The position numbers and the translations under genes were made by a program. A DNA stretch of 64,000 nucleotides, taken from NCBI GenBank assembly GCA_963573305.1, contig OY754336.1:18264699-18328698 (forward strand), in the 5' to 3' direction. Origin of the DNA: Pyrrhosoma nymphula (lineage: Eukaryota > Arthropoda > Insecta > Odonata > Coenagrionidae). This document shows positions 23,551 to 36,639 of the stretch, one piece after another (position 1 is the stretch's first letter; each line of letters begins with the position of its first letter). The notes beneath the pieces were generated by a model that saw nothing but the letters and a program-made list of their open reading frames with translations, was not told where the DNA came from and searched no databases.

Positions 23551-25955
23551 ACTCCAGCGTACGTTGCAGAGATGCAGCAACTCAAGAAGCAGCTCCAAAA
23601 ACCAATAAGCATGTCGCCCTCGAGAAACGTGTAGAATGTTCAATAATGCTGGAAGTAAATCTGAAATCGCAGTAAGAACGAACATTTTTCTAATTTAAGG
23701 GGTAAAGTCACTGGATATGTGCGACCATGGGGTACGCAAATTTAAGTGGTACGCAAATTTAAGAGTGGTACGGAACCACTGGGTTGGACAAATAATTCCC
23801 AAGAGCTACAAGCCTCGAAGAAATACTCGAACCTCATACATTCCTTTTCCGTGTCCGATTTGATGGTGGGAACGGAGTGCATATTCATGCGCAATAAAGT
23901 TGATTTCCATGCAACTTAACAGGAAACTTCACCATTCTACATATGTACATACATACGCATCATATCATGTCAAAAAGACGTGTGGCTGGACGTTTTACGA
24001 GTGCAGTCTCGAATTTTCATACCATTCAACCGGAAGGAATTAGAAATGCGTCCGCTGAAGAGAGGCGTTCTTCAAAAAGCGTCTTTGCAAAAACCAAGGC
24101 CAACGAGTTTAGCTGTGGCTTTGTTAAAAGCATGAACGATTTGAGGAATAGACGTGTAACTTTAATATTCAAGTTAGAGTTCAGTGATTTTAGGTTAAGT
24201 GGGCGTATTCATTTTATCGCCATCGGCCACGCGCGCACAGGGGGACGATATAATAACGGAAAAGATTTTCATTTTCTCGTCTACCACGACTCTTGACTGT
24301 CACACTGTACGGTAAGCCTAAACGAGTTATGGCGTATTCCATGAACACCTTTGAGCTGAATCACATCATTATACAACGCGGTGAGATTTCATTTTGTAAA
24401 CATTCACTAAGAGACACATAATGAGTCTCATACGGTGGAATGTGCTACTAGAGAACAATGATCTAAAGGAAATCCCAGGACAATAGATTAAAACAAATCT
24501 ATCTTGAAGATCTCCCGCAGAAGAGTATATTCCTCATAAAAGAGTTTAAAAAAACTCGAGAGTGGATCCAAGTCAAGTTTGCAAATGTCTCATTCAAGAT
24601 GAAGATAATTTAAGACTAAAAACAAGAAATTTCATCAGATAAGACAGACCGTTAAGCGGCATACCACGCTGGGGAAGGGTAATATTAAACATTTCATGGA
24701 CAGTCAGCAGAACAGAACTTATTTCATTTACTAAACTCGGTTTTTCAAGATATAAAAGAATAACTCTTCGGAAAAATGCGCCACTGGATTTCCCAATTCC
24801 AATTCACGTTGATCTCTTAGATTTATATGACATCATCTCCTCTTGAGTATAATTAGAGAAAAGTTTCAAATATAATACGACTAACTTGCTACAACCTCCG
24901 ACGGACAGCGCGTTCTCACATTTATAAGTCTTGCACAGTGTACCCACAGCAAAACAAACGGATGAACTTTCAAGTACGGTGAAAGGTAGGAGTAAAGGTA
25001 CTTACGAAGACACAACAAGGTGAAATAGTTGAAAATAATGGAAACAGATGCGAAGCATAGTGAGGATTTGACTCTTATCAGAGAACAGCATTCGTGAAAC
25101 CGGGGGATTCTATAGTTCACTTAGTAATCATGACAGTAAGCACTAGTAACACAGCAGTAAGAAATTATGACTGGAACGGGTGTAGTAATGATTAAAATAT
25201 TTGCAACTTCCCACACTTTGAAACAATTTTAAGTAGGTGAAAATTTACAGTAATTTACTTACATAATACAGAGATATTCCAAAACGTCATGCCGCAAAGT
25301 GTTGACAAGTTTCTATTATCCAGTTTTTCATGCTACTCTCTTCATTCCATCCAAAAATCTTGTTTTCCCGATTACCTCGCATTCTCCATTCCGTAAAACC
25401 TTCAACATCCCACTGCCTCTCACTAATTGTTGAATCCAATTATCTGGAACCTTATTTCCTCCTGAGCCGTTCCCAGTTCATTCAGCCCACTTTATACTAT
25501 CCAGCCTTTTTCAAAATCAAACCTACAGCACTCCCATCTTTCTCCACCAACACTGCTAAGATGCAAGGCTCCGCTGGCAAGTAAGGCATCGCTCCATGCC
25601 ATTTTTATAACCATGATTTTATTACAACATCCTTCCTCTGAGTTCAAGTCTTAAGTTCAGTCCAGCAAGAAAAAACAAGATTCTACTATTTTTATAGCTA
25701 GGCCATTTTCGTATAAGACACTAGGCAAGAAACAAAATTGTTGAACCAGCTCTAGTTTATGGCCTCCTACTCAGACAATTATCCTAACCTAATTTATAAG
25801 AAATGGTTGAATTAAAAATTAGCAAGAAATCACCGGAAAGCGATAAATAAGCAGATACACAATGCATAACGTTCATAACTTACATTTAAATACGGCCACT
25901 ATAATAAGGTAATGCAATAAGCATGTTCTTACGGTCGATACGAACGTTACAGGCG
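23550..25955. other. AT-rich stretch, no gene recognised
   Basis: No recognisable exon, repeat or RNA gene. 25320-25570 is pyrimidine-rich. The open frame at 23943-24296 (+) has no recognised domain. Confidence 0.35.
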
Positions 25956-25959
25956 AAAG

Positions 25960-26079
25960 CAACGGTGGTGTGAAGGTGGAATGATGGCCGATTACAAGAG
26001 GAAAAGTTGACTAGGCCGGGAATCGATACACGGAACTTCCGATATCGCTCCGGATGCACATACCACCATACTATCTAGC
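25960..26079 (-). repeat. tRNA-derived SINE, copy 2
   Basis: The minus strand reads CTAGATAGTATGGTGG (A-box-like), GCATCCGGAGCGATATCGGA, then ATCGATTCC (B-box-like), then a tail with AATCGGCCATCATTCCA and ACCACCGTTG. It aligns along its length with 283-420 on the plus strand, roughly 26 kb away. Both tRNA-like head and tail are shared, so the family unit is at least about 120 bp. Confidence 0.65.
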
Positions 26080-26639
26080 CGTCTTTGTGTTGCTTTTCAC
26101 TTTCAGTTTAACTCGTTCCCTGTCACTAGCAATATTAATTATAAACAGGAGACGATTTTTAAGAGACAAAAATAAACAACAAAAAATACAACTTCAAAAA
26201 AGTACAAATGTATATGCTAAAACAAGGCTTTTTTGCCATAAGAAAGATATGAACCTCATATTAATTCTCACAACTGTTATTAATTCAATAAAAGTTAATC
26301 CCAAGCAATAACTAAATGATAAGGAAAACAAGCGCACTTCAAGAACATAATATTCCTCAACAGCGAGGTATGGCCATCGAGACACGAATAGGATATGACG
26401 AAAATAAACAAGGAGTTATTAGAGCAGCTAAGAATGGTTTGCAACATAAAGAGAACAGTTTTTACACGGCATTGTGGTTTCCATGAAACATCAACTCTTT
26501 ATAGAGACATAGAAAACAAACACAATGGCAGCTCCGAAGTGAATCGAGTTAACTTCGATATAATTCATTTGATGGTTTCAATTTTTCGGGCCATAGATGA
26601 TTCGACACGTTATTCGGGCTGCGAGGAATATGCGACGGA

Positions 26640-27260
26640 TGCGAACAAATGAGTGCGGACACGGCGAACGAGAGAGGCCGCGGCGAACGGGAAGCATAAA
26701 TCAATTCCGCCGGAGGAAATAGGATGGCGTCAAAGTAAAAAGAATGGCCGAAAAAGCGTGTGGCGGGAAGGAAAATCCGTTTAAAAAGGGCAGATAGGAA
26801 AAAGACAAGGAGAGGAAAAAAAGCATGCGACGTCGGGGGTAAGGGGAGAAACGCCCATTTGAAAAGGTGCGAGCGAGAGAGGTAGTGTGAGTGTGTGGTG
26901 GGGGGAGAAGGTGGAGAGACTTAAGGCGAAGGGGACGGGGTGGAAAAGTCCATAGGAAAATAAATCCAGCGCAAACGACACCTTAGCATCATAAATTCCG
27001 GGACGTTTGGTTAGGTGGGAGTGGAAAAATTGAAAGGTGCCGTCCCCACCTCTCTCCAATCTTTGCTGGCATCCTCCTCTCATTCTCGCCTCTCTCCCTC
27101 GCTTCATTATTATTCAAGAGGTGAGCGGGAGGAGAAGAGGCCACAGGGAATGGGAGGAGAGGGAATGACTGTAAGAGCGTGAGAGGACGAAGGAGAGAGA
27201 GTGAGAGAGAAAGAAGTGAAAGAGGGAATGGTAGAGTGGATTGCGGGAGTATAAATTGAC
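26640..27260. other. GA-rich skewed island
   Basis: Purine-rich plus strand (GGAGAGGGAATG-type sequence) with a pyrimidine-rich centre at 27040-27110. Open frames on the minus strand are Pro/Leu/Ser-rich low complexity. No exon is supported. Confidence 0.4.
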
Positions 27261-29465
27261 GGCTTATTATTACACGTTTCTGCCTACGTATACGTGTACA
27301 TATCTTGGCCACAAAAGGAACGCTAGTAAAATAATAGTCTAATTAAGCGGTAACTGCTAACACCTTCCCTTAGGGTCTCGTAGCGCAATAACTGGTATCC
27401 GCGGGAACCAAAGCAGATCAGTCAATGTTGAATAGCGATCCATGCACAGAATATACTCGTTGATATCCCAATTACGCACACAACAAATCCCTGGATACAA
27501 TCACTACGTTAATTATTTATTAAGGTGCGCAAACAACCAATAATTTTGGAAACAAGAAATTTGTTTGCTCTCGCTGTTTCTGTTTAAATGACGCTTTTGG
27601 TCACAGTATTCAAATATGTGTAAATATCCTTTGCAAAACGTTGTGAATACGTGATATACCGGAATGAGGCATTTTCATAATGCTGTAACATCTTTGCCAT
27701 CCACTAACAAGAAACATTTAAGGAACTGATGGTGGATGATGGCTGATTGAACTTGCCAAATTTACACAACTGTTTGGAAAATTTATCAGCAAAATTTCGA
27801 AGTCGCAATTAAGGCAAGGAGAGGAATATGCATTAATTGCATATGAATGCAAATTTAAAGCAGAGGAAAACTTACTATGCCTACTGTCTAGTATAACTTC
27901 CGAACCTCTACTGATGTGATTATTTTGAACTTTGGATGAGAAAAATTCAATGTATTCCAACATTAAGCCAGAAGCTGAGCCCTTTTCGGGAAATTCCAAC
28001 TGATTGTTCATCGCCTCACCCAAATAGTCTTTCCCATCTACTTCCTGTACGTCCCTCCTGCCACTCCTATGCTTCCTGTTTTTTCTGTCGGTGCTTTGCA
28101 CTAACCAGTTCCTGAAACCTCCTCCTTTTTGCCAAGGAACATTGTTTCCATCCTAAGCCTGTAGAATATGTCTGATTATGTGAAACGTGAGAGCGTAGAG
28201 AGACGGCTGCAGATGAATTTCAATTGCCCTATACTCATCCCCACCCCGCAATATCTCAATAATGACAAGAAGAGATAAAAATTGATTTCGCTTCTCCAGA
28301 GTAGTCCTCAGTATGAATCGGTCGAGCAAATGTAGCGTGAGGTGCAATCAATGCTCCCGGCATTTGCGGATTGAACGGCAGTGGTCGGGCACTTTTTCGA
28401 ATATCAGACGGAAGCACGCGATCGTTTTGCACAAATGCAGTCCTCAGGTTGTGAGCAATTGAAACCACAAAAACCACGGGAAGAGAGGGCCATATCCATC
28501 AGTATGGACATATTACCCTCACTGTGAGCCGTAAGGCTAATAATTAAAAATTTATAAAAGTCGAACATAAGATAAAAAGTGACATTTCATCAAACACGTT
28601 TATTCACAGTGTTAACTACGTAGACAATTTCGCATTGGAAGTTCGCATTTTCCCGTACTTCATGAGAAAGTGACCACGATCGCGGGAAAAATAACAGTGA
28701 ATCAGTTTCGGAGCTCATACCAGTACATGTTCACACCATCCATCCCATTTGACATGAGATTCCAACTACCGGTTACAGGATTCACGTTATGGCATCACCT
28801 GGGCAATGCTGAGTTTCCATCCCACGAGACCCGCAGCTTTCCCACTTTCAAAAAGGCACGTGTGCTTTATTAATTCAAGGAAATTAATTCAGCATTTTTC
28901 CTGGCAACAATTAAGGACTTTCCAACCGAGTTAGATACAATCTCTCTGATTCAAGGACTCATCTAACGGTTCCGCGATGGAAAAATGAACTACATCCTAC
29001 TCACCAAGGTTCGGAGTATGGAATGAATGACTCATTCTTCTCTATGACCGAGGGGCGACGAACAAATTTGATTCTTTCAAGACCAACGAAAATAAAGCAC
29101 ACGAAAAAACTTAACATGGTTATACACACCTGCATGAGTGCATGTGCGGTCCCCAGGGTAAGCTATCACGTTCAACGGGAGTAGGTGGGTAGCAATAAGA
29201 CCAAAGGTATCCAGTCTCAAGAACAAATCCTCAGGTTTGTAGTGTCGCACATTTCACAAGCTCCTGGATTCTATACTAATATAAACTACATCCCAGCTAC
29301 GCTTTGTTATTTCTGTGCATATTTCTCGGCATTTTCCGGGTTTCTCGTATCTATTGTTCAGGTACAGATTCAGGTACACATAATAATAATAATAGGTAAA
29401 TCTTTCGCTTTTTACTACCTATTTAATATATATAGAGGAACACACTCAACCATGCTCTGTATGGC
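27260..29465. other. AT-rich stretch, no gene recognised
   Basis: Open frames at 27718-28101 and 28256-28477 (minus) have ordinary composition but no domain that I recognise. A small hairpin, ATATGCA/TGCATAT, lies at 27828-27846. Confidence 0.35.
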
Positions 29466-29469
29466 CTAA

Positions 29470-29549
29470 AACCACCCACGCGGGAGTCGAACCCTCGGCC
29501 TTTGGGTTGGCAGGCGAGGATATTACCCCGTCACCACCAAGGCCGGCAT
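29470..29549 (-). repeat. tRNA-like SINE head with intact B box
   Basis: The minus strand contains a perfect B box, GGTTCGACTCC (29483-29493), and an A-box-like TTGGTGGTGACGGGG about 50 bp upstream. A tRNA-like anticodon region, CCTCGCCTGCCAACCC, lies between. The outer segments GCCGGCC and GGGTGGT do not pair as an acceptor stem, so this is better read as a tRNA-derived SINE head or tRNA pseudogene than as a working tRNA. It is a different family from the SINE at 283-420. Confidence 0.55.
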
Positions 29550-30470
29550 TTTAGTCACTTTGCACAGTTACCCCGATATTTGAGCATCCTAAGCGTGAAA
29601 GAGGTGCGAGAGAACGAGCATCGTGCTTGGACACAAGGACGCTTTGGTTTTGGAGTTTAACACGAAGAATTAGGAAGGGATAGAAGCTCCATGCCAATGC
29701 AACTCTGATAATTCAAGGGGATAGTCGAACGTGACGGCTTGAATACAAATCACCACCTTGAATACAAATAGCCTGGAGTTCATGCTGCTCATGCGAGCCC
29801 CTCTCAGTAAATTTTCCGATGCTTGCTTCTCGGAAAATTACTCGTCGTTGTGGCCTGGTTAAGGTTCCTTCCAAAACTGACCCAACCCCTGCGTGATGGG
29901 GTATATTTCGCTGCAATTTACGAAAATTTAGGTCTCGTGTTCTCTGCCTTTTCTTCTTGTTTGGATAAGGCCAAGCTCATGATGTTGAGTTAGGGGCGCC
30001 GAGAAACCTAACCATCGGAATCGGAATACCAGCGAAGGTAAATTGGGGAGAGTGTGGAGGGGAAGGGGGGGACGGCAATGGTCGGAGGGTTAACGTGAAA
30101 CTCGTGGCAGAACGATAATAAGGCAAGGAAGGCAATATTAAGTCTCGCTCGGAATGCCAAGGCTAGAGAACATTTCTAACACTAACCAATGCGAATTGGA
30201 GGAAAATGTGTGAAAGAAAGGGGTTTTGGAAATTCGATGGCGTGGTTCATGGAATAAGAATGAAGGGTATTTCGGTTTAATTAGCATTGCAAATACTGTT
30301 CGTACCAGGAGAGATTTTTAGAACTTATGTTCATTGCAGCCATCTAATATAATATTATAATAATTATATAATAATAATTTATTGCTTCCTTCTTAGATAA
30401 AAGTGAATTCAAATTAACAAAAAAATTAACAAAAAAATTAATAAAAAAATAGGGAAGCTTTAGATTGCCC
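29550..30470. other. Spacer with AT-rich low complexity
   Basis: A G-rich patch lies at 30040-30090, then AT-only sequence at 30350-30382. Three tandem ATTAACAAAAAAA-type units occur at 30413-30449. No gene is seen. Confidence 0.5.
30413..30449. repeat. Short tandem repeat, 13-bp unit
   Basis: Three imperfect copies of ATTAACAAAAAAA. This may be the degenerate 3' tail of the LINE remnant that starts just downstream on the minus strand. Confidence 0.7.
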
Positions 30471-30476
30471 CTAAGG

Positions 30477-30802
30477 TTATAAACTTGTTTGGGGGTAACC
30501 AAGAATTTCGTGCAAAAGAACATAAAATATTTCAGTTCTAAATGGTACTATACACAATTTACATACATTTTTATAATTTCCTTTTAAAAAAACAATTTCA
30601 TAGACATTTGCAAATAATATTTCAATATCATCATGTTCATATAGCCATTTTTATACCTGCTTTAAATAAAAGTTAAATTTGCCTTCCATTTTAACTGCCA
30701 TTGGCAGTAGATTAAAGATTTTCGGGGAAAAATAATAAAACTTCTCTGAAATAAATTCAAATATGGCCTAGGGGGTAGAACGACGAATTGAAAGCGATGG
30801 TT
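30477..30802 (-). mobile_element. LINE ORF2 C-terminal remnant
   Basis: One minus-strand frame reads LSIRRST, then FEFISEKFYYFSPKIFNLLP, then KFNFYLKQV, KWLYEHDDIEIL, and ends at a stop near 30477. The pattern aromatic-SPKIFNLLP followed by a KF...LK..W block is typical of the extreme C-terminus of CR1/L2/Jockey-type reverse transcriptases. Two internal stops show it is dead. The 13-bp A-rich repeats at 30413-30449 lie where a 3' tail would be. The family call is tentative. Confidence 0.5.
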
Positions 30803-32075
30803 CTGCTTATGATGCCAGGGCGATTCTTAATAAATTATATTTTTTCTTAATAAAAACGCGAATTTCAAACAATAAACGGGGATAAGCTGAAAACAGATTC
30901 CACAAATAATATCGTCAGGAAACAAAACCAATACCGATTGACACAAGGTGCAAAGCAAATATTTTACACTACTTTTAAACTCCAGATTTTAATGAACTAT
31001 TGATAATGTTCTAGTTTTTATATCTCATAATATAACGATCACCATCGATAGCATTCAAATTAACTTACTAATGTCAACAACAGTGAACAGTCTCATATTC
31101 TATGCAGGGATTCACATTCCCCCTCAAGGTTCATTGCAAAATAGTAACGAAAGGTCTTCCGTATCCACTCACTAAACCCACTTCTCCAACAAAAGTCTAA
31201 TGCATGTCTATGATGATAACCTACAACCTCGCTGAAAATACACAGTGTGAACATTTGAAACCACTACAAAAATACGAAATACTTAAGTGGATGGCATACA
31301 TGGCCAATTTGTACAGAGGAAAATACCTCAATACTTCTTTCCAATGAACATTGACCCTTGTCAAAGAGAAATACACCAGTCGCCTTATGTGAACTGACAG
31401 TTTATCATCGAAGTCACTTACCTATGATTAAAGGTCAACCGTTCGGTTAACTCGGTGTTGATATAGATTCGGTAATAAATTAACACATAGCACTCATTTA
31501 CTGAGTAACCATGGTTTTTTTTCGGCCAATGGTCCATCATTGACCAAAAGACTAGAACTGGATTCCTAATCAAAACATAAGGGCTGCGCAATTTTCATTA
31601 AAGTTCACCCTGGGTGGCCCACAACTGACACTTCTACACTTCGCAAGTCACTTTAACTGTCCCAGGGCCGGTTACACCAACATTTAAAGATGGAATCGGT
31701 ACTTCTAGGTTCCATGAAGTTTTGGAATTCATCATTAAATTCTAGTTCAAAGTACTATCGCTATCGTGGTATATCACTAAATAGATATTAATTCTATCAT
31801 TCAATTTATTTTATTACCGGTGGATATAACTATGCATGTTTATTTCAAAAAGAAAATACATACGCACACAGTAAACAGTCAGCATGAATAAATCATTTGT
31901 CCATCCTTCACACATCAACTCTTTTCAGTACGTAACTAAGCCTCCAAGGGGTTCATCATACAACCTCCATCTTGGTTACTTTTGAAACTCCCAAGTATTT
32001 AGCGCTAACTATCAGGCCCAGTAAGTTATGAGACAATTTATGAAAGCAATCAATACATTTAATATTTCTGCAAAG
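30803..32075. other. AT-rich spacer, nothing recognised
   Basis: No exon, RNA gene or shared repeat identified. Confidence 0.4.
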
Positions 32076-32663
32076 CATTAGATGAAAATGGGCATAGTAG
32101 CAAAGACATTAGGAGGAAAATAGCGCTAGCGAAGGAAGCGTTTAATAATAGAAGGGAGCTGATGACGGGGACCCTAAGTAAAGTTGTAAAAAAGAGGCTG
32201 GTGAAGAGCTTGATATGGAGTGTTGCGTTATATGTGGCAAAAACGTGTTATCTGAGAAAGGATGACGAAAATGACGATGGCGCTCGAGATGTGGGTGTGG
32301 AGGAGGATGGAGAAGGTGCGGTGGATGGAAAGGAAGACAAATGAGGAAGTGCTAGACCTACTTGGTGAGGAGAGGAAACTTGTAGATGAGATCCGGCAGG
32401 GTAGGTGGCCGAAAGGAGTAATGAGGGGGCTACGGTTTGCTGAAGCCCGTGATAGAGGGAAGGATGTTGGGCAAGCGGGGAAGGGGAAGAAAGAGAATCG
32501 GTTTTATGGACGGGACGAAGAAAGGTAGGAGTTGCGATGAGATGATGAAAGAAATACTAGAAGAGGGTATGGCACTGCACGTGTAAAAGTCTTTTGGATA
32601 TTCTCAGACTTTCATCATAACCTACCTTTAACCGGAAGATTACTCAGATGATGATGATGATCT
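32076..32663 (+). mobile_element. LINE 3' end with GAT repeat tail, frameshifted
   Basis: The plus strand encodes the C-terminal tail of a non-LTR retrotransposon polyprotein. It reads SSKDIRRKIALAKEAFNNRR, then KKRLVKSLIWSVALY and, after a frameshift near 32262-32275, MWVWRRMEKVRWMERKTNEE and GEERKLVDEIRQ. The order (K/R)IA.AKEAF, RLVKS..WSVALYG.ET, AFEMWLWRRM..., R(K)TNEEVL is a very common LINE ending in insect genomes. The element closes with a GAT repeat at 32647-32661, a plausible 3' microsatellite tail. Two changes from the family pattern are visible: VAKTCYL where AETW is usual, and the frameshift. It is a dead 5'-truncated copy of a LINE family different from the one at 9655-10205. 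Confidence 0.85.
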
Positions 32664-32749
32664 GGAACGAATGTCTCGGCTCATTGATCACATAACTCTT
32701 TTGAATCTGGTGTTAATTATGCAATATTCCAACATTCTACTAAAAATAA

Positions 32750-34030
32750 TGCAGACGGAGGACAAGAGCGGGACACGCACCGTGAATGGCACGCAGGCAA
32801 CCGCCAGGGTGACCTCCGCCAGCGAAGAGTGGGAGGCAGCGGCGCTTGGGAGCGCCTAGAAGGGGATAGGGGGAGGGGGAGAAGAGGGGAGGCGGGTCGG
32901 GGCAATCGGCATTCACCTGCTGCTCCAAAAACTCTTCATCGTCCATGAAGGGGACGCGAGGGGGTGGGGGGGTAGGGAGATGGAGGGAGGGAGGGGCTAG
33001 CCTCAACACAATCAGAGGGACTGTGTGAACAATCGCTTTGACGGAAAGGGGACGTCGAAATTATAGGGCCGCTTTGGAAAAACACTGCGCTCCAACTCTC
33101 CCCCCTTCCACCGCGATATCCGTTTCCTCCCCCTCCCCTCTCGAGGCTAAATAGACGCGGACGCCCCCCCCCCCGCTCTTACCCCTTCCACTAAACACAA
33201 AAAAACCACCCTCCTCGTCCCATCCCCCCCCCACTTGTCCCACCCCCAGCAGTGGTCGAATGGCCTGAGCGGCCACCGTCTGGCATCATCAATGGGATTG
33301 CTGCTGGCTCGGTTTAAGGGTTGGGTGGGGAGGAGTGCCAGGGGTACAAAAAAGGATGGATGGTATGGGGTGAGAGATGAGGCCTATATAGTTTTGTGTG
33401 TGTGGCACGGCGGCGGCGATGGTTATAACCGCTCGACTGAGGAGTGGGCACTTGGAAATGTATATATGAGAAAAAAACAAGACAGCCCAGAGGGGAGGGG
33501 ATGGAGGAAACCCGATCGCGTTAATTATTTTTTGTTTACTCGGGACAGCCATGAAAATGGCCTCGTTTCGGGCGGGGGATAATCGTAGGACGAGGCGGAC
33601 AGGTGTGTGTCAGAGGCGGGCGGCATTCCTGACAGCGCACGGACGCAACGGGGCTGACTGTGAAACCGAGAGGACTCCCCAATTTGCCCGGTGACCCCGC
33701 GGGGCCTGCCACCGGCCGAGCGATGCAAACGGAATTTCCGACGGGTAACTCATTAAGCTGAAAAAAAACTGCAGGAGGGGTCGAGCGGAGCACGAGGCAT
33801 GACAAATCACTGATGAGACACCCGTCACTGCAAGCTGTCACGACCAGTTGATACACGCTGATGACTCGAATTTCCATTTCCACGTAATTTGGTCTTCGAG
33901 TTGCAACTGCGGCCGGTCCGAACAGTTGCCTCCTCTCCGAGCAGAGAGCGACAGAGCCAAGTCGACGACGCCCCGGAAGTACGTCGCGTTGGCCGGAAGC
34001 GAGGCCCAGCGTCGATCCGGACCCCACTAA
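32750..34030. other. Skewed CpG-rich region
   Basis: GC-rich sequence with G runs at 32870-32990, C runs at 33160-33245 (skew flips near 33050) and a CpG-rich section at 33600-34030. The minus-strand open frame 33536-34027 (163 codons) is not low-complexity but has no domain I recognise, so it could be a first exon or chance. No splice-supported gene is shown. Confidence 0.4.
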
Positions 34031-36630
34031 GTGAATTCGTCATTGCATTCTAAGACAACAGATTTCACGGCCACCACAAGGAGCACGATTCGTTAGCCGC
34101 ATAGCCTAAGGGCCTTAAACTTGGAAAAACTAAAACTGATGTTTGCTCAGGCAGGAGATACAATAAAATTAAGTCGCCTTCGCGTTTTCACAGCATATGG
34201 TTATCACAGCCAGGTTTCAATTCCAAGAACAGCCTTTCGTTTTAATTTCATAAATTAAGACTTTTTTCATCCGGAACGAGAAATTTCATACAATAGGAAA
34301 ATTAATTTCTCATGACGTTTAAATCCTTAAATTACGCATGAGACAGAAAATGTATGCCCTTAGTACAGAATTCACTAATTAAGCATTTGCTCTAGTTCGA
34401 GTCAAAGACTGTTTACTAAAATATGCTTAAAAGTGGTAAAAAAAGAGATCTCTCTCTTTAACAAGATAAAAAAGTAATTCAAATTAAGGTGCTGCAAAGC
34501 CAAACTCTTCTAGAGAATATTTACCGGAATATTGCCAATATACATATAAAAATGTACATTTCTACTCACAAAAACGCACTCTATGACCAGAAACCAATTC
34601 TGCGGATCATATTCTAGGGAATGATTCAGTTTTTTGCGAAAAACTAACGAACAATCAGTGGGCAGTAAAAAACAACAAAAGACTCATCAAAGGCTAATTT
34701 TTCAACTGATTGTGAGTGCACCCCGCCAAATTCCCTGGCAAACAAGGGAGCTGGGTAATATGTACCCTGGCGACTTTCGTGTCCGCCGCCCGTCAACTCT
34801 TCAGCCGCAAGAAGGAAACGGCAGAAGAGCAAAAAAAGAAGACACCACCCGGGGCCAACAAATTGAGGGGCTCATGCACGACCACTCGAGCACTGAATGG
34901 CTGAAAAATTGTAACGAAAGAAATGTCTTCTTGCTGCGTATCCTTAGGATATGTGATTTTCGTTCTTTCTTAATTTGAGGAGATACAATCTCTTTCTCTC
35001 TTTTTTATTTCGGGCTAATTTGAGAATGAATGGGTATTATTTCTCAAACGACCACCCGTAAAACATCGTGCATCATCATCAACTGGCCTGCCCGACCCCG
35101 GTTATTTATAGCCCCCAAGGCAACAAAATCCTGCGCATGCCAATTGGCAGGGGGGCGTATTATCTTTTAAAAAAATTGCAAATTTGTACACATCATTGAA
35201 GCAGATCTTATTCCTTTCTCAATGGCTGAAAATTTGGCAAATAGACCAGGGCAATAGGATTATACCATGAAATTTCTCTGAGATGAGATAGTTCCAACGC
35301 ATGATTTGCGTGTACCTTAGACTAATAATTCCATGCACTGAAACTAAATATGTCCCCCGAAGACTGACGCACATTCTCAGTAAGCAAATATTAGTCCCAC
35401 AGAAGATTAAATAACAGTTTTCATTAATTATGTGCAACAAGTATTTGCTGTCGAAAATACTTGCGATCGTTCATTTATTCATTTTATAGATAACCTTGAG
35501 TATTTAACGCGAAGTTTAAAGAAGAAACATAAATGAAAATTAGAAATTCCTCAATAGCAGTAATAATATGTAAATGACGAGCATTGTTCAAGTAATTCTC
35601 CAAAACTTTAACGGGCATATTCGCGTCCAACTCACAGTAAGGTTACAGGGTCGTACTATACGAAGAGCTTCCAATTTTAGCCTCAGTTTGGACAGCCATA
35701 ATAATTTTTCACATCTGCAATTTAAGATTTATTTCAAAACATGTTGCAAAAAAGCAGCAAACAAGCACAATATATTATAACCAAACTATCACTCCATGAG
35801 CGGGAGAATGCTGGGAGAATGAACTGAAGTGAGACTCGCTGTATCAAATCACTGCATGAATATACGTATGCACCTGAATCGAAAATAATATTAAGAAATC
35901 GATTACACATATTTCTATTTTCATTCTTGGAGAGTGGCCACCGTCGTAAAAGACTTGTGACGACGTAATTTCTTCGCGCATTCCGTTGTATAAAGGAAAA
36001 TGAATTAAAATTATAAGAACTTAACAAAAAAACTACCTCACATTTTCCTTCTCAGGACATAGTGTTTCTTTCTCATCGGGCTATTCTAACCAAAATGTAA
36101 AACCTTGAGTGCTGAAGGCCTCACCAAGAATATGCAGCTAATAATGTCGAAAGTAATACATTTACTAATAAAAACAGTTGAATTCCAAATCCATCTCAAA
36201 AGTCGTTAATGTTCCACAAGGATTGATCTCACCGTTCTCACGACTCATGAGCAATGTGTACGTTCCAATGCTCATTTCAGCAGAAATGTGGAGACGACTA
36301 AATCTTGGAAACAACTGCATTTTCGCTATTACGACCGCAAATACGATTCCGTCTAAAGGGGGCATAAAAAAGGGCATAGACAATTCTGATCCATTAAATG
36401 GTAAACGCATTACCCCATTCCGTCTCTCACTAAAAACGGTGCCCCGAAATAAAAAAAGCCTCGGCAAGAAACTAATCAAACAATGAGAGAGCCGATGAGA
36501 AATGGGGAATGTGAGGAGGATGATCACGGCTCTGTCGCAAAGGCGGCATCTTGAACGGTGGGAAAACAAATGAAAGCTGAGGATTGAACGAGGGAGAAAG
36601 AAAACATCCGAAGTGACTCTCCTTCTCATG
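34031..36630. other. AT-rich stretch, possible isolated open frame
   Basis: No repeat shared with the window. At 36178-36486 (+) a frame opens right after an acceptor-like TTTACTAATAAAAACAG (ending 36177). It reads on through a hydrophobic segment, FSRLMSNVYVPMLI. I do not recognise it with confidence, and the minus strand is also open there, so it is not called as a gene. Confidence 0.3.
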
Positions 36631-36639
36631 CTGAGAAAA

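Noticed and set aside
23219..23685. Several overlapping open frames around the 22-G run
   Set aside because: Mutually exclusive low-complexity frames caused by G/C runs.
29470..29549. Functional tRNA gene on the minus strand
   Set aside because: The B box is perfect but the acceptor stem does not pair, so it was called a SINE head instead.
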